Assembly: GCF_036226505.1 (NCBI RefSeq) | Contig: NZ_CP108484.1 | Span: forward strand, 5,518,001-5,582,000 | Length of the DNA stretch: 64,000 nt | Source of the DNA: Kitasatospora sp. NBC_01246 | GTDB lineage: Bacteria > Actinomycetota > Actinomycetes > Streptomycetales > Streptomycetaceae | Direction of reading: 5' to 3' | In this document: positions 47,964-62,210 of the stretch, piece by piece | How the letters are laid out: every line of letters begins with the position of its first letter | How positions within the stretch are numbered: position 1 is the first letter of the stretch | Translations under genes and position numbers: made by a program | The notes under the pieces: model-generated | What the model saw: only the letters and a program-made list of their open reading frames with translations | What the model was told of the DNA's origin: nothing | Databases searched by the model: none

Positions 47964-49391
47964 CTACGCGCTCCGGGTGCCCAGGTGGTGCACCTGGACC
48001 ATGTTGGTGTTGCCGGGGACGCCGGGGGGCGAGCCGGCGGTGACGATGACGGTGTCGCCCTCGTCCAGCTGGCCGATCTTGAGCATCTCGCGGTCGACCT
48101 GGGCCACCATCTCGTCGGTGGAGCCGACCTGCTCGGTGACGTGCGCCTCGACGCCCCAGCTCAGCGAGAGCTGGTTGCGGGTGGCGTTGTCCGGGGTGAA
48201 CGCGATCACCGGGATCGGCGAGCGGTAGCGGGAGAGCCGGCGCGCGGTGTCACCGGACTTGGTGAACGCGACCAGCGCCTTGCCGTTGAGGAAGTCGCCC
48301 AGCTCGCACGCGGCGCGGGCGATCGAACCGCCCTGGGTGCGCGGCTTGCGGCCCGGGTTCAGCGGCTGGAGACCCTGCGAGAGCAGCTCCTCCTCGGCCT
48401 TCTCGGCGATCCGGCTCATGGTGCGGACCGTCTCGACCGGGTACTTGCCGACGCTGGACTCGGCGGAGAGCATGACCGCGTCGGTGCCGTCCAGGATCGC
48501 GTTGGCGACGTCGGAGACCTCCGCGCGGGTCGGCCGCGAGGCGTGGATCATCGACTCCATCATCTGGGTCGCGACGATCACCGGCTTGGCGTTGCGGCGG
48601 GCCAGCGTGATGAGCCGCTTCTGGACCAGCGGCACCCGCTCCAGCGGGTACTCGACGGCCAGGTCGCCACGGGCGACCATGATGGCGTCGAAGGCGAGGA
48701 CGATCTCCTCCATGGCCTCGACGGCCTGCGGCTTCTCGATCTTGGCGATGACCGGCACCCGGATGCCGACCGCGTCCATGACCTCGTGGACGTCCTTGAT
48801 GTCGTCCGCGTTGCGGACGAAGGAGAGGGCGACCATGTCGACGCCCAGCTCCAGGGCGAAGCGCAGGTCGTCCTTGTCCTTCTCGGACAGCGCGGGCACG
48901 TTCACGGCCGTGCCGGGCAGGTTGATGCCCTTGTTGTTCGAGAGCACACCGCCCTCGACGACCACGGTCTTCACCTGCGGGCCGTCGACGCTGACGACCT
49001 CCAGGGCGATGACGCCGTCGTTGATCAGGATCGGGTCGCCGGGCTTCACGTCGCCCGGCAGGCCCTTGTAGGTGGTCCCGCAGATGTGCTGGTCACCGGG
49101 GACGTCCTCGGTGGTGATGATGAACTCGTCACCGTTGTCGACGGTCACCGGACCGTTGGCGAAGGTGGCCAGACGGATCTTGGGGCCCTGGAGGTCGGCA
49201 AGGACGCCGATGGCCTTGCCGGTGTCCTCCGAGACCTGGCGGACCTTGTGGTACCGCTCCTCGTGGTCCGCGTGGGTGCCGTGGCTCATGTTCAGTCGGG
49301 CGACGTTCATGCCCGCCTCGACGATGGCCTTCAGCTGTTCGTAGGAGTCCGTCGCCGGACCCAGGGTGCAGACAATTTTCGCTCGGCGCAT
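47964..49391 (-). CDS. pyk: pyruvate kinase
   Basis: 475-residue glycolytic enzyme making pyruvate and ATP from phosphoenolpyruvate and ADP. It begins MRRAKIVCTLGPATDS and carries the family motifs NMSHGTHADHEERY, ADLQGPKIRLATF, the active-site segment VPVIAKIEKPQAVEAMEEI, MVARGDLAVEYP and QMMESMIHASRPTRAEVSDVANAILDGTDAVMLSAE. ATG 49391 is chosen as in relatives; TAGACT lies 7 nt upstream, so the mRNA is probably leaderless. It precedes no other gene on this strand; ackA–pta lie 95 nt upstream. Confidence 0.97.
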   Translation of the reverse strand: MRRAKIVCTLGPATDSYEQLKAIVEAGMNVARLNMSHGTHADHEERYHKVRQVSEDTGKAIGVLADLQGPKIRLATFANGPVTVDNGDEFIITTEDVPGDQHICGTTYKGLPGDVKPGDPILINDGVIALEVVSVDGPQVKTVVVEGGVLSNNKGINLPGTAVNVPALSEKDKDDLRFALELGVDMVALSFVRNADDIKDVHEVMDAVGIRVPVIAKIEKPQAVEAMEEIVLAFDAIMVARGDLAVEYPLERVPLVQKRLITLARRNAKPVIVATQMMESMIHASRPTRAEVSDVANAILDGTDAVMLSAESSVGKYPVETVRTMSRIAEKAEEELLSQGLQPLNPGRKPRTQGGSIARAACELGDFLNGKALVAFTKSGDTARRLSRYRSPIPVIAFTPDNATRNQLSLSWGVEAHVTEQVGSTDEMVAQVDREMLKIGQLDEGDTVIVTAGSPPGVPGNTNMVQVHHLGTRSA

Positions 49392-49398
49392 ATGGATC

Positions 49399-49404
49399 AG
49401 TCTA
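49399..49404 (-). promoter_or_regulatory. -10 box of pyk
   Basis: Minus-strand TAGACT, 7 nt from ATG 49391, fits a leaderless promoter. No good -35 box was found at 17–18 bp. Confidence 0.45.
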
Positions 49405-49485
49405 TCCGTTCGTGTTATAGGTGCATTCGGCACGAAACGTGAGGAATCGTCGACGAAGGATCCCGAGGGGCGAGACGACGACGGC

Positions 49486-50700
49486 TCAGCCCCCGGACCG
49501 CCGGTGCACCAGGGCGAAGGCCTGACGCGCGATCTCCAGTTCCTCGTCGGTGGGGACCACGGCGACCGCGACCCGGCCGTACGCGGGCGAGATGATCCGG
49601 GCCTCGCCGGAGCGGACCGAGTTCAGCTCGGGGTCCACCGCGATGCCCAGCTCCTCCAGGCCGGCGGTGGCCGCGGCCCGCACCGGAGCCGCATTCTCGC
49701 CGACCCCGGCCGTGAACGCGATCGCGTCCACCCGGCCGAGCACCGCGTAGTAGCCGCCGATGTACTTGCGCAGCCGGTGGACGTAGGCCCGGAACGCCAG
49801 CTCGGCGTCGGCGTCCCCGCCCTCGGCCCGCCGCATGATCTCGCGCATGTCGTTGTCGCCGCACAGTCCCAGCAGGCCGCTGCGGCGGTTCAGCAGGTCG
49901 TCGATCTCGTCGATCGAGAGACCGCCGACCCGGTGCAGGTGGAACACCACGCCCGCGTCGATATCACCCGAACGAGTGCCCATCACCAGGCCCTCCAGGG
50001 GGGTCAGCCCCATCGAGGTGTCCACGCAGCGGCCCCCGGAGACGGCCGAGGCGGAGGCGCCGTTGCCCAGGTGCAGGACGATCACGTTCACCTCGGCCGG
50101 GTCCTTGCCGAGCAGCCGGGCGGTGGCCCGCGAGACGTACTGGTGCGAGGTGCCGTGGAAGCCGTAGCGGCGCACCCGGTGCTCGTCCGCGACGGCCTTG
50201 TCCACCGCGTACCGGGCCGCGTACTCGGGCATCGAGGCGTGGAAGGCGGTGTCGAAGACGGCGACCTGCGGCAGGTCCGGGCGCAGCGCCCGGGCCACCT
50301 CGATGCCGGTGATGTTGGCCGGGTTGTGCAGCGGCGCGACCGGGATCAGCCGGCGGATCTCGGTCAGCACCTCCTCGGTGATCACCGTCGGCTCGGTGAA
50401 CCGCAGCCCGCCGTGGACCACCCGGTGGCCGATCGCGGCCAGCTCGGGGGAGTCCAGCCCGGTGCCGTCGGCGGCCAGCTCCTCGGCGACGGCCTTCAGG
50501 GCGGCGGAGTGGTCGGGGAAGACCTGGAGCGCCTCGCGCCGCTCCCCGGAGCGCGGGGCGTGCACCAGCCGGCCGTTCGCCTCGCCGATCCGCTCGACCA
50601 GGCCGGAGGCCAGCCGGGCGCCGTCCAGCATGTCGATCAGCTGGTACTTGACCGACGAGGAGCCGGCGTTCAGGACCAGGACGCGGGTGCCTTCACTCAT
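49486..50700 (-). CDS. ackA: acetate kinase
   Basis: 404-residue enzyme that transfers phosphate between acetyl phosphate and ADP. Signatures are VLVLNAGSSSVKYQL near the N-terminus, AIGHRVVHGG, VFDTAFHASMP, RYGFHGTSHQYVS, HLGNGASASAV and FTAGVGENA. ATG 50700 overlaps the stop of pta by four bases (ATGA). Together they interconvert acetyl-CoA and acetate with ATP formation. Confidence 0.97.
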   Translation of the reverse strand: MSEGTRVLVLNAGSSSVKYQLIDMLDGARLASGLVERIGEANGRLVHAPRSGERREALQVFPDHSAALKAVAEELAADGTGLDSPELAAIGHRVVHGGLRFTEPTVITEEVLTEIRRLIPVAPLHNPANITGIEVARALRPDLPQVAVFDTAFHASMPEYAARYAVDKAVADEHRVRRYGFHGTSHQYVSRATARLLGKDPAEVNVIVLHLGNGASASAVSGGRCVDTSMGLTPLEGLVMGTRSGDIDAGVVFHLHRVGGLSIDEIDDLLNRRSGLLGLCGDNDMREIMRRAEGGDADAELAFRAYVHRLRKYIGGYYAVLGRVDAIAFTAGVGENAAPVRAAATAGLEELGIAVDPELNSVRSGEARIISPAYGRVAVAVVPTDEELEIARQAFALVHRRSGG

Positions 50701-52868
50701 GCCCGGACTCCTTCGGTGCGGTCCTGCGAGGGGGTGGCCGGGCCCTGCGGCCCGCCGTGTTCCTGCGACTGGATGGCGGTGATCGCGACGGTGTTGACGA
50801 TGTCCTCGACCAGCGCGCCGCGCGAGAGGTCGTTGACGGGCTTGCGCAGCCCCTGGAGGACCGGGCCGACCGCCACCGCGCCGGCCGAGCGCTGGACCGC
50901 CTTGTAGGTGTTGTTGCCGGTGTTGAGGTCCGGGAAGATCAGCACGGTGGCCCGGCCTGCCACCGGCGAGCCGGGCAGCTTGGTGGCCGCGACATGGGCG
51001 TCCACCGCCGCGTCGTACTGGATCGGGCCCTCGACCAGGATGTCCGGGCGCAGCGCGCGGACCAGCTCGGTCGCCTTGCGGACCTTGTCGACGTCGGCGC
51101 CGGAGCCGGAGGTGCCGGTGGAGTAGGAGAGCATCGCGACCCGGGGCTCCACGCCGAACTGGGCGGCGGTGGAGGCGGACTGGATGGCGATGTCGGCCAG
51201 CTGCTGGGCGTCCGGGTCGGGATTGACCGCGCAGTCGCCGTAGACCAGCACCTTGTCGGCGAGGCACATGAAGAAGACCGAGGAGACGATCGCGGCGCCC
51301 GGCGCGGTCTTGATCACCTCGAAGGCGGGCCGGATGGTGGCGGCGGTGGAGTGCACCGCGCCGGAGACCATGCCGTCGGCGATGCCCTCCTGGACCATCA
51401 GGGTGCCGAAGTAGCTGACGTCCGTGACGACGTCCAGCGCCAGCTCCACGGTCATGCCCTTGTGGGCGCGCAGCCGGGCGTACAGCTCGGCGAACTGGCG
51501 GCGCAGCGGGCTGGTCGCCGGGTCGACGATCCGGACCTGGGCGCGGTCGGCCGCCGGGTCCTCCTGCGGGAGGTCGATGCCGAGGGCGGCGGCCTTGCGG
51601 CGGACGGTGTCGGGGTCGCCGAGGAGGGTGAGGTCGCAGATGTTGCGGCGGAGCAGCACCTCGGCGGCGCGCAGTACCCGTTCCTCGGCGCCCTCCGGGA
51701 GGACCACGTGCCGGCGGGCGCCCCGGGCCCGCTCCAGCAGCGCGTGCTCGAACATCATCGGGGTGACCCGCTCGGACCGGCCGACCTCGATCCGGTTGGT
51801 CAACTCGGCCGTGTCCACGTGGAGTTCGAAGAGGCCCAGGGCGATCTCGGCCTTCCGCGGGCTGGCCGAGGTGAGCTTGCCCTCCAGATGGGTCAGGGCG
51901 GCGGCGGTGATCCAGCTGCCCTCGGGGACGACGGCGACCGGAGTGCCGGGGGCCAGCCGGGCGGCCAGCGCCATCACGTTCGGGCCGGGGTGCTGGCCGA
52001 GCGTCAGCAGCACGCCGGCGATCGGCGGGGCGCCGGCGGCGTGCGCGGCCAGCGAGCCGATCAGCAGGTCGGCGCGGTCCCCGGGGGTGACCACCAGGGC
52101 GCCCTCGGTCAGCGCGTCCAGGAAGGTCGGCAGCATGGCGCCGCCGAAGACGAAGCCGCGGACGTCCCGGGCCAGCCCGGCCGCGTCCCCGGTCAGGACC
52201 TCGGCGCCGGTGGCCTCGACCAGCTGGGCGACGGTCGGCGCGGCCAGCGCCGGCTCCTCGGGGATGACGTACGCGGGGATCGGCAGCTTCTCGCCGAGGG
52301 TGCGCTGGATCCGCTGCTTGGCGCCGGGCGCGACCCGGTTGGCGACCATCGCGAGGGTCTCGCAGCCGAGGTCGGTGTAGGCGCGGTGGGCGTTGCGGAC
52401 CTCGGCGATCACCGCCGCCGGGTCCTCGGAGTGGCCGCCGACCACCGGCAGCACGGCGGCGCCGAACTCGTTGGCGAGGCGGGCGTTGAAGGCCAGCTCG
52501 TCGGGGATGTTGGTGTCCGCGAAGTCGGTGCCCAGCACCAGCACCGCCTGGCAGCGCCGCTCCAGCGCCCGGAACCGGTCGACGAGGGTGGAGACCAGCT
52601 CGTCCTGGCCCTGGGCGGCCTGCAGGGCGGCCGCCTCCTCGTAGGTGAGCCCGTACAGCTCGGCGGTGGGCAGGTCGACCCGGTAGCGGGTGCGCAGCAG
52701 CTCGACGACGTGGTCGGAGCCCCGCTCGCCGGGCGCGTGCGCGTGCACCAGCGGCCGGAACACCCCGACCCGGTCCACCTGGCGGGTGAGCAGTTCCATG
52801 ACCCCGAGTTCGACGGCCTGCCGGCCGTCCCCTCGGTCGATCCCGGTCACGTACACGCTGCGCGCCAC
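50697..52868 (-). CDS. pta: phosphate acetyltransferase, long form
   Basis: 723-residue Pta. Residues 1–about 230 form a BioD-like P-loop-fold domain (SVYVTGIDRGDGRQAVELGVME), followed by a DRTGG regulatory domain (about 230–340; FVFGGAMLPTFLDALTEGALVVTPGDRADLL) and the C-terminal catalytic PTA domain (from about 390; FEHALLERARGARRHVVLPEGAEERVLRAAE; KDTV-type loop replaced here by LVYGDCAVNPDPDAQQLADIA; VAMLSYSTGTSGSG). GTG 52868 follows GGAGAG. It makes acetyl phosphate for AckA. The long form is usual in enterobacteria and streptomycetes. Confidence 0.96.
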   Translation of the reverse strand: MARSVYVTGIDRGDGRQAVELGVMELLTRQVDRVGVFRPLVHAHAPGERGSDHVVELLRTRYRVDLPTAELYGLTYEEAAALQAAQGQDELVSTLVDRFRALERRCQAVLVLGTDFADTNIPDELAFNARLANEFGAAVLPVVGGHSEDPAAVIAEVRNAHRAYTDLGCETLAMVANRVAPGAKQRIQRTLGEKLPIPAYVIPEEPALAAPTVAQLVEATGAEVLTGDAAGLARDVRGFVFGGAMLPTFLDALTEGALVVTPGDRADLLIGSLAAHAAGAPPIAGVLLTLGQHPGPNVMALAARLAPGTPVAVVPEGSWITAAALTHLEGKLTSASPRKAEIALGLFELHVDTAELTNRIEVGRSERVTPMMFEHALLERARGARRHVVLPEGAEERVLRAAEVLLRRNICDLTLLGDPDTVRRKAAALGIDLPQEDPAADRAQVRIVDPATSPLRRQFAELYARLRAHKGMTVELALDVVTDVSYFGTLMVQEGIADGMVSGAVHSTAATIRPAFEVIKTAPGAAIVSSVFFMCLADKVLVYGDCAVNPDPDAQQLADIAIQSASTAAQFGVEPRVAMLSYSTGTSGSGADVDKVRKATELVRALRPDILVEGPIQYDAAVDAHVAATKLPGSPVAGRATVLIFPDLNTGNNTYKAVQRSAGAVAVGPVLQGLRKPVNDLSRGALVEDIVNTVAITAIQSQEHGGPQGPATPSQDRTEGVRA

Positions 52869-53056
52869 GTGGGTCTCTCCGTCCCGTCGTCTCAGAGGAT
52901 GGTCATATCGACCATACCTTCGCACCGGGAACGGACGTCCGCGAGCAGAGGGCCCCGGCCGGGGCAAGGGACGAAGGTCACGTCGGGACGGCCGGGGGTC
53001 AGCCCGCCACGGGTTGGAGCCGCGGTAGCCCTCGGCCTGCGGCGGGGAGCCTGGGG

Positions 53057-53094
53057 GCCGGTCGGTGCCGGGCACGACGGCCCGGCACCGACCG
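53057..53094 (-). terminator. terminator of the glgE–glgB operon
   Basis: Perfect 16-bp stem (CCGGTCGGTGCCGGGC / GCCCGGCACCGACCGG) with a 6-nt loop, 7 nt past the minus-strand glgB stop. Confidence 0.85.
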
Positions 53095-53101
53095 GGCGTG
53101 C

Positions 53102-55609
<2,508 letters not shown>

Positions 55610-55708
55610 GGCGTGGTCCTCCTGCGGAATCGGGGTGGCCGGGGGCGTCGGTGGCGGGCGGGCGTTCTCGGGGGCGGGGGCGGGTGCGGAGCCGGTCTGG
55701 CGGGGCCC

Positions 55709-57196
55709 TCAGACGGTCAGGGCCAGCCGGTTGATCGCGGCCAGCGGGATCGGCAGCCAGCCGGGCCGGTGGCGGGCCTCGTAGACCACCTCGTACACCG
55801 CCTTGTCGATCTCCAGGGCGCGCATCAGCTCGGGCGAGGCGGCCGGGTCGGTGCCGCCGCCGGCGGTGTAGCCGGCGCAGAAGGCGGTGCGGTTGCGCTG
55901 GGCCCAGGCGGCGGCGAGGTGGGCCAGCTCCGGGTCGGGCGGTGCGCCGGCCAGCAGGTGGGCGGCCGCGTAGTCGAAGGAGCGGAGCATCGCGGCGACG
56001 TCGCGCAGCGCGGTCTGCGGTTCGCGCCGCTCGGCGACGGACTTGGCCGGCTCGCCCTCGAAGTCCAGCAGCACCCAGCCGTGCGGGGTCCGCATGGCCT
56101 GTCCGAGGTGGAGGTCGCCGTGGATCCGCTGGACCGGCATGCCGTCCGGGTGGGCGTCGGCGAGCTGCTGGAAGGCGGCGCGCAGGGCGGACCGGTAGCG
56201 GAGCAGCCCGGGCACGGCGGCCACCGCGCTGTCCAGCCGGTCGGCCATCGCGGTCGCCAGCTGCCGGGTCTGGGTGCGGTCCAGCCGGGCGACCGGCATC
56301 GAGCGCGCCAGGACCCGGTGGACCTCGGCGGTGGCCCGGCCGAGCCGGTGCGCCTCGATCGCGAAGTTGCCGGGGGACGGGTCGCCCTTGAGCCGGCCGA
56401 CCTGGTCCAGGGCCAGCTCCCAGCCGTCCTCGGCCTCCGGCAGGTAGCGCTGGAGCAGGCCGAGAGTGGCCGGTTCCGCGCGCTCCAGCCGGCTCTCGAA
56501 CCAGGCCGCGACCCGGGGGATCCGGGTGGAGCCGGCCCGCGAGAGCGCCAGCGACAGCTCCAGGTCGGGGTTGGTGCCGGGGTGGATGCGGCGGAAGAGC
56601 TTGAGGATGTACGCGGTGCCGTAGATGACCGAGCTGTTGGACTGCTCCGCGGTGGAGGCGCGACCGGGCAGGTTGGTGGGCAGCCCGGAGCCGGGGGTGC
56701 GGCGGAACGACAGCGAGCCGAACCGGTCGCCGGTGGCCAGGTGCTCCAGCAGCCGCCCGGTCAGCTCGGGATCGTGCACCGCGTCGTAGAGCGCCGCGCC
56801 GTCGTACGGGCCCTGGTTGAGCCGGCCGAGGACGGCGCTCGGCTCGATGTCGGCCGTCCCCGCGGAGCGGATGCCGAGCAGCAGCTGGTAGATGTCCCCG
56901 TGCGGTGCGCCCGCGGTGGTGGCGTGCTCGACCCGCAGCAGCAGGTGCAGCAGGGCCGGGTCGCCGACCTGGAGCGGGGTGCCGACCACGGGGGTGAGGC
57001 CGGTGATGGGCCGTCCCTTGCCGGCGTACCAGCGCTGGGTGGGGAGCCACTCGGCGATCAGGGGCAGGGCCGCCTGGACGAGTTCGCTGACCCCCAGAGC
57101 GGTTCTCCGGGCCGCGGCGCCGCGGGAGCCCACCGGCGCGGGGCCGGTGGGGGTGTCGCGGTGCAGATCGGCTTGAGAACGGGAGGTTTCGGACAT
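55709..57196 (-). CDS. mak: maltokinase (Mak/Pep2)
   Basis: 495-residue kinase making maltose 1-phosphate from maltose and ATP. The N-terminal lid region (LPLIAEWLPTQRWYAGKGRPI) is typical of Mak. The kinase-type catalytic part contains IHGDLHLGQAM (catalytic Asp/His loop) and VLLDFEGEPAKS (metal-binding Asp). ATG 57196 follows AAAGGGAG. About 35 extra N-terminal residues precede the conserved part. It lies between treS and glgB, so its product feeds GlgE. Confidence 0.94.
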   Translation of the reverse strand: MSETSRSQADLHRDTPTGPAPVGSRGAAARRTALGVSELVQAALPLIAEWLPTQRWYAGKGRPITGLTPVVGTPLQVGDPALLHLLLRVEHATTAGAPHGDIYQLLLGIRSAGTADIEPSAVLGRLNQGPYDGAALYDAVHDPELTGRLLEHLATGDRFGSLSFRRTPGSGLPTNLPGRASTAEQSNSSVIYGTAYILKLFRRIHPGTNPDLELSLALSRAGSTRIPRVAAWFESRLERAEPATLGLLQRYLPEAEDGWELALDQVGRLKGDPSPGNFAIEAHRLGRATAEVHRVLARSMPVARLDRTQTRQLATAMADRLDSAVAAVPGLLRYRSALRAAFQQLADAHPDGMPVQRIHGDLHLGQAMRTPHGWVLLDFEGEPAKSVAERREPQTALRDVAAMLRSFDYAAAHLLAGAPPDPELAHLAAAWAQRNRTAFCAGYTAGGGTDPAASPELMRALEIDKAVYEVVYEARHRPGWLPIPLAAINRLALTV

Positions 57197-57362
57197 GACT
57201 CCCTTTCCCCGGAAGCGGGCGGACTGCCCGACGGGTCTGGCCGGGTCCGTCAGTCTTCCGGATTTCGGCGGCGCGGCGGCGACGGCACGCGAGCGGTGCT
57301 CAGGTGTCACGCCTTCGTGTAAGTGGCCGTTGGGCTGTTCTCCGTACGCGGTGGTGCAGAGA

Positions 57363-57404
57363 CCTCCGGGGGCGCGGGGTGTTCAACTCTCGCGCCCCCG
57401 GAGG
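57363..57404 (-). terminator. hairpin between treS and mak
   Basis: Perfect 14-bp stem (CCTCCGGGGGCGCG / CGCGCCCCCGGAGG) with a 14-nt loop in the 239-nt gap. It may be an internal terminator or mRNA-stabilising element that splits expression of treS from mak–glgB. Confidence 0.65.
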
Positions 57405-57435
57405 GTTTGGTGGAACGGGTGCTCCTGGCGGATCG

Positions 57436-59156
57436 TTACTTCGATCGCCTGGCGCTGCTGAGGCGCGGGGGCTGCCGGAGCTGGAACCAGTAGAAGCCGT
57501 GCCCGGCGAGGGTGAGCAGGTACGGCCACTCACCGATCGAGGGGAAGCGCACCCCGCCGATCAGCTCGACCGGGTACCGCCCTCCGAACTGCCGCAGGTC
57601 GAGTTCGGTCGGCTGCGCGAACCGCGAGAAGTTGTTCACGCACATGACCAGGTCGCCCTCGTGCTCCCGCACGAAGGCCAGTACCGCGGGATTGCTGGAG
57701 GGCAGCTCGGTGTAGGTGCCGAGGCCGAACGCCGAGTTGAGCTTGCGGATCTCGATCATGCGACGCGTCCAGTGCAGCAGTGAACTCGAACTGCTCTGCT
57801 GCGCCTCGACGTTGGTCACCTGGTAGCCGTACACCGGATCCATGATGGGCGGCAGACTGAGCCTGCCCGGGTCGGCGGACGAGAAACCCGCGTTGCGGTC
57901 CGGGGTCCACTGCATCGGCGTGCGCACGCCGTCCCGGTCGCCCAGCCAGATGTTGTCGCCCATGCCGATCTCGTCCCCGTAGTAGAGCACCGGGGAGCCC
58001 GGCAGGGAGAGCAGCAGGGCGGTGAACAGCTCGATCTGGTTGCGGTCGTTCTCCAGCAGCGGGGCGAGCCGGCGGCGGATGCCCACGTTGGCGCGCATCC
58101 GGGGGTCCTTGGCGTACTCCGCGTACATGTAGTCGCGCTCCTCGTCGGTGACCATCTCCAGGGTCAGCTCGTCGTGGTTGCGCAGGAAGATGCCCCACTG
58201 GCAGCCGTGCGGGATGCGCGGGGTCTTGGCGAGGATCTCCGACACCGGGTAGCGGGACTCCCGGCGGACCGCCATGAAGATGCGCGGCATCACCGGGAAG
58301 TGGAACGCCATGTGGCACTCGTCGCCGCCGGAGGCGAAGTCGCCGAAGTAGTCGACGACGTCCTCCGGCCACTGGTTGGCCTCGGCGAGCAGCACGGTGT
58401 CGGGGTAGTCGGCGTCGATCTCCTTGCGGACCCGCTGGAGGAACTCGTGCGTCTCCGGCAGGTTCTCGCAGTTGGTGCCCTCGCGGGCGAACAGGTACGG
58501 CACGGCGTCCAGCCGGAAGCCGTCGATGCCGAGGTCGAGCCAGAACCGCAGCCCGGCGATCATCTCGTCCTGGACGCGGGGGTTGTCGTAGTTGAGGTCC
58601 GGCTGGTGGGAGAAGAACCGGTGCCAGAAGTACTGCTTGCGCACCGGGTCGTAGGTCCAGTTGGAGGTCTCGGTGTCGACGAAGATGATCCGGGCGTCCG
58701 GGTACTGCTTGTCGTCGTCGGCCCACATGTAGAAGTCGCCGTACGGGCCGTCCGGGTCCTCCCGGGAGGCCTGGAACCAGGGGTGCTGGTCGCTGGTGTG
58801 GTTCATCACGAAGTCGATGACCACGCGCATGCCGCGCAGGTGCGCGGCGTCGACGAACTCCATGAAGTCGGCGAGGTCGCCGAACTCCGGCAGGACCGAC
58901 TTGTAGTCCGCGACGTCGTACCCGCCGTCGCGCAGCGGCGAGGCGAAGAACGGCGGCAGCCAGAGGCAGTCGACCCCGAGCCACTGGAGGTAGTCGAGCT
59001 TGGACGTGAGCCCCCTGAGGTCCCCGATCCCGTCGCCGTTGCTGTCCTGGAAGGACCGCACCAGCACCTCGTAGAAGACCGCACGTTTGAACCACTCGGG
59101 GTCCAGGTTCTTCTTCGAGGTCTCGGGGAAGGTGTCGGGGACGGGCTCGTTCACTG

Positions 59157-59160
<4 letters not shown>
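57436..59160 (-). CDS. treS: trehalose synthase
   Basis: 574-residue GH13 enzyme interconverting trehalose and maltose. The N-terminus [34 protein letters not shown] is typical. Nucleophile Asp218 ([10 protein letters not shown]), acid in [12 protein letters not shown], and [12 protein letters not shown] are present. GTG 59160 overlaps the glgE stop by four bases (GTGA) and follows GGAGGA. It lacks a fused maltokinase domain; the kinase is encoded separately downstream. Confidence 0.97.
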
Positions 59161-61565
<2,405 letters not shown>

Positions 61566-62210
61566 GCCAAACTCCTGCCCGAGATCGGCGGCAGCTCCCG
61601 CGGGCCGGGCCGGCCGGGGGGAGTACCGGGAGGACTGCTGGGTGGGGAGGACGTGCGACCGGAAGCCTGCCCGCGCCGCCGTCCCCGGCAACCTGCCCCG
61701 CTCCCGCCGAGCCCCTGGCGGGGCGCCCGAGAGCCCGCGCGCGTCCCGGCGCACGCCTCTCGGGGCACGCCCCTGGGCGACCCAACCCACCCGTGAACGA
61801 GCAGGCCGAGTCCCAGGACACGCGGCGGCGCGCGGTGAGCGCCGAATGGGCTAAGGAGGTTGGGAACCGATCAACGCGAAAAGGATTCGGACGTGCTGCT
61901 TCAAGGAGGGCGCCACCCGTCGCCGCACTCCCCGCAGCATCCACGACCTTGGTTCATAGTCGCACCGGCGACCGGACTTTTGCAGCGGTACGACAGTAGT
62001 TTCGGGCTTTGTCCGGGGCGGCTCCGCCGGTGGAAATGGATCTGTTCCGCAATGTTCACGCATTGGTAGCGCGATCCGACGGAACGTGCGCCGCGCGCGC
62101 CCCCTGTGCAGCCCAATGCGCCGAATGCGATCTCATCAATAGGCCGAACGGAGGCTCAATAGTCCACTTGACGCGCCCTCATGACAGCCGCCGGGGCTAC
62201 GCTTCACGCC
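61566..62210. promoter_or_regulatory. divergent intergenic region, glgE / glgP
   Basis: 645 nt with no convincing gene. It is lower in GC near 61860–62000 and 62110–62180, where promoters are likely. TACGCT (62198–62203) lies 7 nt before the glgP GTG and fits a leaderless promoter; TTGACG (62168–62173) is too far upstream (24 bp) for a normal -35. No riboswitch or operator was recognised. Confidence 0.45.

Noticed and set aside
62168-62203. Standard -35/-10 promoter for glgP
   Set aside because: TTGACG and TACGCT are 24 bp apart, too far for a normal sigma-70-type promoter; only the -10 box is used.
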